From Flavobacteriaceae bacterium PS02337 (lineage in GTDB: Bacteria; Bacteroidota; Bacteroidia; Flavobacteriales; Flavobacteriaceae): a stretch of 64,000 nt of DNA. Both the position numbers and the translations under genes were made by a program. The stretch spans positions 186,001 through 250,000 of the forward strand of contig JASCOE010000002.1 in NCBI GenBank assembly GCA_029959285.1, in the 5' to 3' direction. The stretch's first letter is position 1. Each line of letters starts with the position of its first letter. The notes below the pieces were generated by a model. It ran no database searches. It was not told the DNA's origin and saw only the letters and a program-made list of their open reading frames with translations. Positions 17,852 to 24,769 of the stretch are shown piece by piece.

Positions 17852-18958
17852 TTATTCTTTTAATGATCCAATAAAATCCAAATTGTACTCTTCCATTTCT
17901 TTAAATTGTTCAGTAAGACTTTCAATTAATTTAAATTGATTTTTAGAACGATCTAAATTGTGTTCAGAATATTCCGTTTTATAATACACATCATTGTTCA
18001 AAAAATCAGTCAAAAAACGAAGTGCCATTATAAATACCATTGTTTTTGCCCCAAGAGGAAGATATTTTATTTCAAGTGCCGAAAGTGATGAACTAGTCTT
18101 TTCTAAAAAACCTTTTACATAAGCTTTGTAAAATTGTAAATTAAAACAAACCAATTCTAGATTTTTTTCATCCTCAGCAGCTGTGTTACAAATTGTTCTT
18201 ATCGCATCTCCAAAATCATAATGAATAATTCCGGGCATTACGGTGTCTGTATCAATTACACAAAGTCCTTTTTTATTGGTATCGAAAAGTGCATTTGAAA
18301 TTTTGGTATCATTATGCGTAACTCTCAGTTTTATTTTTTCAGTATCTTTCAAGTACTGCAAAACATGCATTTCTTCTTTTAAATCCTGTGCGATTTTAAT
18401 CAAGTCTTTGGCTTGTTCAATTCTTTGTTCAGAAGCTTGTTTCAGTGCGCTATCAAACTGGTCATAACGAAAAGCCATATTATGAAAATTCGGAATTACT
18501 TCAATTAATTTTCTGGCATCAAAATCACTCGTAAGATTTAAAAATTCTCCAAACAATTTACCTCCTTCATAAGCAATTTCTTCATTATTTACGGTTTCAA
18601 AAGTCAAACTTCCTTCAATATAAACCATTACATTCCAGAAATTTCCCTCTTTATCCTGATAATAATAAACACCGTTTTTTGTTCCTATAAAAGTTAAAAC
18701 ACGACGTTTCAGTTCTGCTTCAGATAACTGATCTAGTTTTTTCAGCAAATGCTGACTCACACTTACTTTATTTGCAATAAGTCCCGGAACGTCTTTAAAA
18801 ACGCCTTCATTTATTCGCTGTAAAATAAACTGTTTACAACTATCAGTTGTCACTAAGTAAGTATCATTAATATGACCTGAAGACAGTTCTTCAAAAGTTT
18901 TAAAGACCTCAATATGGTCAAACTGTTCGAATATAAATTTTAATTTTTCGGCTGTCAT
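17852..18958 (-). CDS. APH-fold sugar kinase, N-acetylhexosamine 1-kinase (NahK)-like
   Basis: A 368-residue cytosolic phosphotransferase of the aminoglycoside-phosphotransferase fold. The catalytic loop reads THNDTKISNALFD (Asp as base, Asn for metal) and the metal motif is DTDTVMPG followed by YDFGDAIR, which matches the pattern of Bifidobacterium NahK that makes GlcNAc-1-P and GalNAc-1-P. N-lobe features are less obvious. It is 1 bp from the nucleotidyltransferase upstream and 3 bp from the epimerase downstream. The three-gene order kinase, nucleotidyltransferase, epimerase strongly supports a Leloir-like HexNAc or galactose salvage. Aminoglycoside resistance is not suggested. Confidence 0.8.
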   Translation of the reverse strand: MTAEKLKFIFEQFDHIEVFKTFEELSSGHINDTYLVTTDSCKQFILQRINEGVFKDVPGLIANKVSVSQHLLKKLDQLSEAELKRRVLTFIGTKNGVYYYQDKEGNFWNVMVYIEGSLTFETVNNEEIAYEGGKLFGEFLNLTSDFDARKLIEVIPNFHNMAFRYDQFDSALKQASEQRIEQAKDLIKIAQDLKEEMHVLQYLKDTEKIKLRVTHNDTKISNALFDTNKKGLCVIDTDTVMPGIIHYDFGDAIRTICNTAAEDEKNLELVCFNLQFYKAYVKGFLEKTSSSLSALEIKYLPLGAKTMVFIMALRFLTDFLNNDVYYKTEYSEHNLDRSKNQFKLIESLTEQFKEMEEYNLDFIGSLKE

Positions 18959-18959
18959 A

Positions 18960-19868
18960 TTACCAGAGATTAGTTGGATACACTTTTTGGGCTCTTAATT
19001 TTTCAATTTCTTTTTTTACTATTTCTTTATCTTCTTTATAGGTAACTCCAAACCATTTTGCGTTTGACTGAAGTACTTCAACAGACGCATTATCAGATTT
19101 TAAAATTTCATTTACAACTGAAGTAATAAAAAATTCTGCTTTTAAATCGTGTTCGTTTTCTTTTAGGAATTGTTCAAAAAGAGTACCTCCAAATTCAAAA
19201 CATTTTGGTGTAAAACCCCAGAAATTCATCGAAACGATGGTATTTTCATCAATAGGAATAAATTCACCATTATCATCTTTACGCATTAATTTTCCGTCTA
19301 TTTTTTCGATATGGGTTCTTTCTGTAACATCTGTCAAATAATTATTTTCATCAACCTGACATTCTCCTCTAGAAACAAAACCATGATCTGAAACGGTATT
19401 TTTAAGCAGATATGCCATCATATTAAAATTGTACGATTCTTTATCCATTTCAGTTAAAGCTTTTGCCATGATTTCAAAAGCTTCTTTTCCGTAAAAATCA
19501 TCTGCGTTAATTATAGCAAAGTTTTCAGTCACTTCATCTTTTGCCATTAGCAGCGCATGTCCGGTTCCCCAAGGTTTTTTTCTTTCTGGATTCAGATACT
19601 GCGGCGGTACATTGTCAATTTCCTGAAACACATATCCTACTTCTGCTTTTCCTTCCAGTTTTTTATTAAATATCTCTTTGCATTCTTCTTCGATATTTTT
19701 ACTTATAATGAATACGAATTTTCCAAAACCTGCCTGTAATGCATCATATATCGAAAAATCCATTATTGTATCTCCTTCAGGCGTAAATGTATCTAACTGT
19801 TTTAATCCTCCATATCGACTTCCAATACCTGCCGCCAAAATCACGAGTGTAGGCTTATTTTTGCTCAT
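18960..19868 (-). CDS. Sugar-1-phosphate nucleotidyltransferase
   Basis: A 302-residue cytosolic enzyme that joins a sugar-1-phosphate to an NTP. The N-terminal signature is LAAGIGSRYGGLKQ, the metal/nucleotide motif is NADDFYG near residue 123, and GTGHALLMAKDE supports nucleotide binding. The family is annotated as NTP_transferase and related to UTP-glucose-1-phosphate uridylyltransferase. First gene of a five-gene reverse operon, divergent from the LacI-type regulator, with operators at 20103-20137 in the shared 319-bp region. Nucleotide and sugar specificity cannot be read from sequence; UTP and HexNAc-1-P are the best guess. Confidence 0.82.
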   Translation of the reverse strand: MSKNKPTLVILAAGIGSRYGGLKQLDTFTPEGDTIMDFSIYDALQAGFGKFVFIISKNIEEECKEIFNKKLEGKAEVGYVFQEIDNVPPQYLNPERKKPWGTGHALLMAKDEVTENFAIINADDFYGKEAFEIMAKALTEMDKESYNFNMMAYLLKNTVSDHGFVSRGECQVDENNYLTDVTERTHIEKIDGKLMRKDDNGEFIPIDENTIVSMNFWGFTPKCFEFGGTLFEQFLKENEHDLKAEFFITSVVNEILKSDNASVEVLQSNAKWFGVTYKEDKEIVKKEIEKLRAQKVYPTNLW

Positions 19869-20055
19869 TTAAATTGTATTATTAATGGGTTATTTTTTTA
19901 ATTTTCTTTGGTCAATTTTGTATTTATTTTAATCTCTCTTTTTTTTGAGAATTTTCAAAGGAGCGCTTTTTGAAATTTTCTTTCTCAAATTGAAAAATAT
20001 ATAGTAATCTGCTATTTTTTAAGTTAATTTTATAGACTATCTGATTAATATTCGG

Positions 20056-20065
20056 CTAAAATATA
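20056..20065 (-). promoter_or_regulatory. Candidate -7 box for the nucleotidyltransferase operon
   Basis: Reverse-strand TATATTTTAG, 38 bp from the nearer operator edge. No TTG is visible at the expected -33 position. The placement matches the susC and beta-helix promoters. Confidence 0.35.
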
Positions 20066-20102
20066 TATTAATATTCTATAAAAAAAGAAAAAAGTGTTAA
20101 AA

Positions 20103-20116
20103 TGTGTTCGAGCACA
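20103..20116. promoter_or_regulatory. LacI-type operator 3
   Basis: TGTGTTCGAGCACA, identical to the copy at 24076-24089. It is an imperfect palindrome with TGTG/CACA ends and a CG step inside, the usual form of LacI/GalR sites. Confidence 0.8.
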
Positions 20117-20123
20117 ATAAAAA

Positions 20124-20137
20124 TGTTATCGAACACA
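20124..20137. promoter_or_regulatory. LacI-type operator 4
   Basis: TGTTATCGAACACA, a divergent copy of the palindrome, exactly 21 bp (two helical turns) from operator 3. Confidence 0.7.
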
Positions 20138-20172
20138 TTAATTTTAATATTTTATAATATTCGTTTTTTATA

Positions 20173-20180
20173 TATATTTG
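20173..20180 (+). promoter_or_regulatory. -7 box TATATTTG of lacI, suggesting a leaderless mRNA
   Basis: A perfect TAnnTTTG box ends 7 bp before the ATG at 20188. With the usual 5-7 nt from box to start site, transcription would begin at or next to the start codon. No -33 TTG is seen. Confidence 0.45.
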
Positions 20181-20187
20181 TTTTTAT

Positions 20188-21228
20188 ATGGAAAAAATTT
20201 ATACTATTAAGGATATTGCAGAACTAGCAGGTGTTTCAAAAGGAACTGTTGACCGCGTTTTGCACAAAAGAGGAAAAGTATCCGAAGATGCCTTAAATAA
20301 GGTAAATGAAGTATTGGATAGAATTGATTATCAGCCCAATTTAATGGCTAGGAGTTTAAAGAAAACGCAAATTTATTCTATTTGTGTCCTTATTCCAGAT
20401 TCTACAAATGATCCTTACTGGCAGCCTTGTATAGATGGTATAAATGAAGCGAAAAAAGAATTTAAATCTTTTAATGTTAAAATTGAAATTTTTCTTTTTG
20501 ATCCTACTAGCACCTCTTCTTTTGTAGAAACCAATAAAAATGTTCTCAATAGCGCGCCAGATGCTGTATTATTAGTACCATTATTTCACAAAGAAGCTAT
20601 TGATGCTATCGAAATTTATAACTCAAAAGGGATTATTTCGAGTATTTTTAATAATCAGCTTAAATCGAGCAGCATTAGAAGTTTTGTGGGCCAGGATTTA
20701 TTTCAAAGTGGCAGAATTGCTGCACGATTATTAGATTTATTAATCAAAAAAGGTACAGTTGCCATTGTTCATATTGATGAAGATTATGAAAATGCAATTC
20801 ACATGCAGGAAAAGGAAAAAGGTTTCAGAGATTATTTTGACAGTCTTAATAATACAGATTTTGAAATTAAAACTTTCAAGGTTAAACATCCACAATTTAA
20901 AAGTACGCTTAAAGAATTTTTAGAAGCAAATCCTGCTATAGAAGGTCTTTTTGTAACGACTTCGAAAGCATATCAGGTAGCAAAAATTATTGCAAAAAAA
21001 CCAGAAAAGAAAATTGCGCTTATTGGATATGATTTATTAGAAAACAACCTTGAATATTTAAACAATAAAACAATTGATTTTTTAATTCATCAAAATCCCA
21101 AAAGACAAGCTTATTTGGGAGCAACAAGTCTGATTGAGCATTTTATTTTTGAGAAAGAAATTAATACCGAGATTCTTCTTCCAATCGATATTATCAATAC
21201 CGAAAATGCTAAAGATTACTTTTTATAA
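20188..21228 (+). CDS. LacI/GalR family transcription regulator of the glycan locus
   Basis: A 346-residue DNA-binding protein. Residues 4-50 form the LacI helix-turn-helix and hinge (YTIKDIAELAGVSKGTVDRV then NEVLDRIDYQPNLMARSL); residues about 62-345 form a periplasmic-binding-protein-like sugar domain with DSTNDPYWQPCIDGINEA and GYDLLENNLEYL. It would sense a sugar or sugar phosphate from the locus. It is the only forward-strand gene in the locus and divergent from the nucleotidyltransferase operon. Six 14-bp palindromes at three promoters are its likely targets, including its own promoter. Members of this family can repress or activate; see findings. Confidence 0.9.
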   Translation: MEKIYTIKDIAELAGVSKGTVDRVLHKRGKVSEDALNKVNEVLDRIDYQPNLMARSLKKTQIYSICVLIPDSTNDPYWQPCIDGINEAKKEFKSFNVKIEIFLFDPTSTSSFVETNKNVLNSAPDAVLLVPLFHKEAIDAIEIYNSKGIISSIFNNQLKSSSIRSFVGQDLFQSGRIAARLLDLLIKKGTVAIVHIDEDYENAIHMQEKEKGFRDYFDSLNNTDFEIKTFKVKHPQFKSTLKEFLEANPAIEGLFVTTSKAYQVAKIIAKKPEKKIALIGYDLLENNLEYLNNKTIDFLIHQNPKRQAYLGATSLIEHFIFEKEINTEILLPIDIINTENAKDYFL

Positions 21229-21256
21229 TCTTTAGCATAAACAGTAAATCATTTAT

Positions 21257-21892
21257 TTACATTAAAGTTAAAGTTCCAAAAGAACTTGCAATATGAAAAT
21301 TTGGCGTTTCTGTATTTGGATTTACCCAAGAAATCCAAACTGGTTCATAACTCAAATTGGACTGTTGAATGTATTTTGCTCTATAAAGTCCTGCTTCTAT
21401 TTTATTGTCTTTTATCAAGTTAAGCTTTTTTAGAGAATCAATACTAATGCTGATTTCAACTGTAAAAAAATCTTTTTGAATATTTGACTTTACTCTTAGA
21501 TGATTTTCAGGCCAATTCCAATCATAATTAAACTTTCTGTCGGGATACGCTATAAAATCCATAATTCTTGGTTCAGGATCGATTTCCAAACAATAATACG
21601 GATTCAATAAATCATCTTTTCTAAAAAAAATCTCTACTCGATCTGATTCTGCAATACTTTCAACAGAATTGTCTGTTCTGTCGATATGAATATTCCCATC
21701 ATATACTTTATATAAAAAGAAAATGTGGTCAAGATCCCACAAAGCTCTTAGTTCAATTTTTGCTGGCGTTAGATCATCCCACGGTGAAGTAAAGTCTGTT
21801 AATACTTCGGCTTTTTCCCATAGAATATGATCTCCCAAACCGTTGATTTGCAAACTATTTTTTTCAATTTGGCTTATATTGTAATTTTTCAT
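21257..21892 (-). CDS. CBM9-like carbohydrate-binding protein
   Basis: A 211-residue protein of the carbohydrate-binding family 9-like fold: LRALWDLDHIFFLYKVYD, then ESDRVEIFFRKDD, YYCLEIDPEPRIMDFIAYP, and a C-terminal FGTLTL strand. No signal peptide with the ATG at 21892 (MKNYNISQIEKN). An upstream ATG at 21967 gives a hydrophobic N-terminus, but those codons would be made from the hairpin and T tract of a terminator (21919-21959), so I reject it. It follows the beta-helix gene and ends convergently with lacI. Such domains bind or report cell-bound sugar; function here is unknown, probably glycan binding. Confidence 0.7.
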   Translation of the reverse strand: MKNYNISQIEKNSLQINGLGDHILWEKAEVLTDFTSPWDDLTPAKIELRALWDLDHIFFLYKVYDGNIHIDRTDNSVESIAESDRVEIFFRKDDLLNPYYCLEIDPEPRIMDFIAYPDRKFNYDWNWPENHLRVKSNIQKDFFTVEISISIDSLKKLNLIKDNKIEAGLYRAKYIQQSNLSYEPVWISWVNPNTETPNFHIASSFGTLTLM

Positions 21893-21918
21893 TCGAAAAA
21901 GGTAAGGAATTTTAAAAA

Positions 21919-21959
21919 TAAAAAAAGGGAGCAAATAAGAAAATCTCTTTTTGCTCCCT
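21919..21959 (-). terminator. Terminator between the beta-helix and CBM9-like genes
   Basis: Arms GGGAGCAAA (21928-21936) and TTTGCTCCC (21950-21958), followed on the reverse strand by a run of Ts. It sits 15 bp after the beta-helix stop and would cut expression of the downstream CBM9-like gene. Confidence 0.75.
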
Positions 21960-21973
21960 AAAAACATTTTTTA

Positions 21974-23833
21974 TTATTTTAAATATATTTTAGTATTGCT
22001 GATTTCGTTATCAGCATTAATTTGAAGAATAACCAATTGTGATTTTTTTAAATCAGAAACATTGATAGTCGCTGTATTAATTGCACCATATTCTTCTTTT
22101 AAAAGCACTCGGCCGTTTAAATCTGAAACAGAAATTGTTGCAGCCTTTACGTCTTTTCCAAAATTAATAGTAATTACATCTGAAGCTGGATTAGGAAAAA
22201 CCGCAAAAGCAGGCGAAATTTCTTCTGTTGTTTTTGCAGTAGCAGCAGATTTTGCAGTAGATCCCGTTTGTAATTCTGAACATCCAATATCAATACGACC
22301 ATTTCTCTTACGATTATTATCGTCAAAATCTAATGTTCCTGAATAAGTGGCGTTGTAAGTTGTATCTCCTTTGTCGGCAGCAAAAGCGCCTGAAACTAAT
22401 GAAAAATCAAAAATAGCAGCATTTACAAATCCTGGAAGACCAACTACCGAATTTACATCCTGTCCTGTAGCGGTTGCAAATTGCGCTGCATTATAAGATC
22501 CTGTTGCAGAACTGCCATTGAAACTAACTCCTGTTAAATCGATTATAAAATCGGTATTTCCTTCTCTGTAATACAAATTATAATTGGAAACAAAATTTGA
22601 AATTGTATAGCCATAAGATGCTAAAAATGCTTTTTTACCCGTTGTCGCGTAAAGGATATTATTTTTGAAGGTAATTCCTGAGCTATTCTGAAAATGAACT
22701 TCACCTCCATAAACATCTGCAATCGTACTTACGGCAGTACCTCCAATAGTTGTAACACCATTAATAGTAGCACCTGTTCTATTTTTATAAAATGTATTAT
22801 TGAAAATTTTGGTATCACTAACACTTGTTGTGTAACCGCTGCCAATAACTCCACCAAAAATTGCTCCGGTGATGACGTTATTATAAACTGAATTATTGTT
22901 TACAATGTGTCCTGTAGACTGACCTCCATTTCCTGTCGCCGTATTTTGTTCAGCTCCAACAGCAAGTCCGACACCACAATTATAAACTTCATTTCTTTGT
23001 ATGGTAACATTTAATGCGCCATCTACATAAATACCAGCACTATTGGCTACGGCACTCATACAATCAAAAACTTCATTTGAAGCAATGATTCCGTTTCTTG
23101 CCTGATTATTGCTCGCAGCTCCTGTTGATGTGTAATTTCCTGCCGCCACAATTCCAATATTAGCAATATCGTAAACCGTATTTCCTAAAACCGAAAAACC
23201 ATTTACATTTCCAGTTAAAGTTACCGCTTCTCCCCAGCCTGTGGCACAATTGTTTACTTCACTATTTTCAATTTTTACGTTGGTAATGGCATAAGTCCCG
23301 CTTCCTCCATCGACTTTTATAGCATTCGCAACTATGCCGCTATTTGCAGGAATCGCAGATAAATTGTTGCTGATCCATCCAATGTTTCTTACAATACAAT
23401 TCTTAATCGTTATGTTGTTTAGATTAGCTGCAGCTCCTGAATTTGCAAGAATCCAGATTCCTTTACTTCCGTTACCAATTTTATTTGATATCGTTAACCC
23501 GTCAATGGTAACATTGCTTGTGTTTACAATTCCCAATACGTAAGTATCTGTACTTGTCCAGCCTGAAGCGTTGACAACTACAGCACCAGAACCGCTTTTT
23601 TGAATGGTTAAGGGTTTCCCCACATAAATCGGTCCCGTTACAGGATAAGTTCCTGAAAGAACTAATACAGTTCCTCCAGACGGAGCAGCTTGTACTCCTT
23701 TTACAATAGTTTTAAATGGCAAAGCAGACGTACCTGTACCAGTTGTATCGTTTCCGGTTGTAGAGACATAGGTCTGCGAAAAACCTTGTATAAAGCAAAA
23801 TAAAATAATAAGTGTAATTTTCTTGACTTTCAT
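21974..23833 (-). CDS. Secreted right-handed beta-helix protein with type IX sorting tail
   Basis: A 619-residue secreted protein. The signal peptide is IILFCFIQGFSQ. Residues about 25-80 contain YVSTTGNDTTGTGTSALPF and LVLSGTYPVTGPI, the start of a DUF1565-type parallel beta-helix whose repeats (many NVTIDG, IKNC, VENSEVNNC and NNNSVYNN turns) fill 80-440. The last 75 residues (FAVFPNPASDVITINFG to NTKIYLK) are a type A T9SS C-terminal sorting domain, so the protein is exported and anchored or released by the type IX system. Beta-helix folds are common in polysaccharide lyases and hydrolases; catalytic residues are not evident. The promoter carries two operators of the LacI-type regulator. 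Confidence 0.85.
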   Translation of the reverse strand: MKVKKITLIILFCFIQGFSQTYVSTTGNDTTGTGTSALPFKTIVKGVQAAPSGGTVLVLSGTYPVTGPIYVGKPLTIQKSGSGAVVVNASGWTSTDTYVLGIVNTSNVTIDGLTISNKIGNGSKGIWILANSGAAANLNNITIKNCIVRNIGWISNNLSAIPANSGIVANAIKVDGGSGTYAITNVKIENSEVNNCATGWGEAVTLTGNVNGFSVLGNTVYDIANIGIVAAGNYTSTGAASNNQARNGIIASNEVFDCMSAVANSAGIYVDGALNVTIQRNEVYNCGVGLAVGAEQNTATGNGGQSTGHIVNNNSVYNNVITGAIFGGVIGSGYTTSVSDTKIFNNTFYKNRTGATINGVTTIGGTAVSTIADVYGGEVHFQNSSGITFKNNILYATTGKKAFLASYGYTISNFVSNYNLYYREGNTDFIIDLTGVSFNGSSATGSYNAAQFATATGQDVNSVVGLPGFVNAAIFDFSLVSGAFAADKGDTTYNATYSGTLDFDDNNRKRNGRIDIGCSELQTGSTAKSAATAKTTEEISPAFAVFPNPASDVITINFGKDVKAATISVSDLNGRVLLKEEYGAINTATINVSDLKKSQLVILQINADNEISNTKIYLK

Positions 23834-24027
23834 AATTTTAAAATTTTAGGATTAATAGTTAAAAAAATCTATAGTTAAATATTGCAATATTTCTATATCT
23901 GTAAGGAAACCTGATTGTTCTTTTTGTTTTCAAAATCAAATATGACATTCTTTCAATTAATGTTAATTTGTTGATTTTAAAACTATAATTTACACAAAAA
24001 GCAAACTAAAAACTGGCTTATTTCTGA

Positions 24028-24057
24028 CTAAAGTAAATAATGTTTTTTAACCTGCAA
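24028..24057 (-). promoter_or_regulatory. Candidate beta-helix gene promoter
   Basis: Reverse-strand TTG (24055-24057), then 19 bp, then TACTTTAG (24028-24035). The operator at 24076-24089 lies 19 bp upstream of the TTG. Confidence 0.45.
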
Positions 24058-24075
24058 CAAAAAATTAAAAAAATA

Positions 24076-24089
24076 TGTGTTCGAGCACA
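24076..24089. promoter_or_regulatory. LacI-type operator 5
   Basis: TGTGTTCGAGCACA, identical to operator 3. It sits just upstream of the beta-helix promoter candidate. Confidence 0.8.
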
Positions 24090-24162
24090 AAAAATATGAG
24101 ATTTATTATTTTTTGTACTATTTTTCATATAGTAAAACTCTAAAATAATTAAAACCCTTAAA

Positions 24163-24176
24163 TGTGCTTGAACACA
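24163..24176. promoter_or_regulatory. LacI-type operator 6
   Basis: TGTGCTTGAACACA, a variant lacking the central CG on one side, 87 bp from operator 5. The wider spacing (about eight helical turns) would allow DNA looping. Confidence 0.6.
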
Positions 24177-24314
24177 TATAGAAAAAATACTACACGGAAA
24201 AAATATAGGAAGATTTTAAAATATATTTTTTGATGAAATACAACCTAATTCAGTATTTCAAAAAAAGAAGAATTATAAGATTGATTTTTACATTTAAAAC
24301 AAATAGTTTATGCC

Positions 24315-24348
24315 AAAAAAAAAAGGTACTATATAGTACCTTTTTTTT
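24315..24348. terminator. Palindromic terminator after osmC
   Basis: A perfect 16-bp palindrome GGTACTATATAGTACC (24325-24340) flanked by an A run and a T run. It can act in both directions and ends the osmC transcript 20 bp after its stop. Confidence 0.8.
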
Positions 24349-24367
24349 AATTTTATAACTTAGAAAA

Positions 24368-24769
24368 TTAATTCCAGTTAAAAGTAATTTTCTTTTCGAT
24401 TTCTGAACTTAAACTCAAAAACACTGGACAAGTCATTGCGGCGCGTTCTAAAATAGTTCTGCTTTTTTCATCAGCAACACCTTGCATTTCAAATACAATT
24501 TCGATTGCACCAATTCTTCTTGGTTCTGCATTCATAATCTTTGTTACTTCTGCTGTGGAGCCAACAAAATCAGCTTCTAAATCACGAGCTTTAATTCCCA
24601 TAATGGTCATCATACAACTTGCTAAAGCATTTGCTACTGTATCTGTTGGAGAAAAAGCCTCGCCTTTTCCGTTATTATCTAATGGTGCATCAGAAATGAT
24701 TTCACTTCCTGATTGCACATGAATTGATTTTGTTCTTAAATCGCCTAAATAGGTTACTTTTGATGTCAT
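24368..24769 (-). CDS. OsmC family peroxiredoxin-like protein
   Basis: A 133-residue cytosolic protein of the OsmC/Ohr superfamily. The two redox cysteines are seen in ALASCMMTIMGIKA (about residue 52) and AAMTCPVFLSLS (about residue 115), in the expected spacing for thiol peroxidases that reduce organic hydroperoxides. Length is normal. Its ATG overlaps the stop of the upstream LysM gene by one base (a TAATG arrangement), so translation is coupled, though a functional link is not obvious. It ends at a strong palindromic terminator. Confidence 0.88.
   Translation of the reverse strand: MTSKVTYLGDLRTKSIHVQSGSEIISDAPLDNNGKGEAFSPTDTVANALASCMMTIMGIKARDLEADFVGSTAEVTKIMNAEPRRIGAIEIVFEMQGVADEKSRTILERAAMTCPVFLSLSSEIEKKITFNWN

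Larger units (their letters stand above)
19869..20187. promoter_or_regulatory. Divergent control region between nucleotidyltransferase operon and lacI
   Basis: No gene is seen. The region holds paired LacI-type operators (20103-20116, 20124-20137), a reverse-strand -7 candidate TATATTTTAG (20056-20065) for the operon and a forward TATATTTG box (20173-20180) immediately before the lacI start. A single pair of operators could therefore control both directions. Confidence 0.7.
23834..24367 (-). promoter_or_regulatory. 534-bp control region upstream of the beta-helix gene
   Basis: No gene is seen. It holds a promoter candidate (24028-24057), LacI-type operators at 24076-24089 and 24163-24176, and a strong palindromic terminator (24315-24348) of the osmC operon at the far end. 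The leader between promoter and start codon is about 190 nt of AT-rich DNA. Confidence 0.65.

Noticed and set aside
17852-18958. Aminoglycoside resistance kinase
   Set aside because: The fold is shared, but the DTDTVMPG/YDFGDAIR pattern and operon context fit a sugar 1-kinase.
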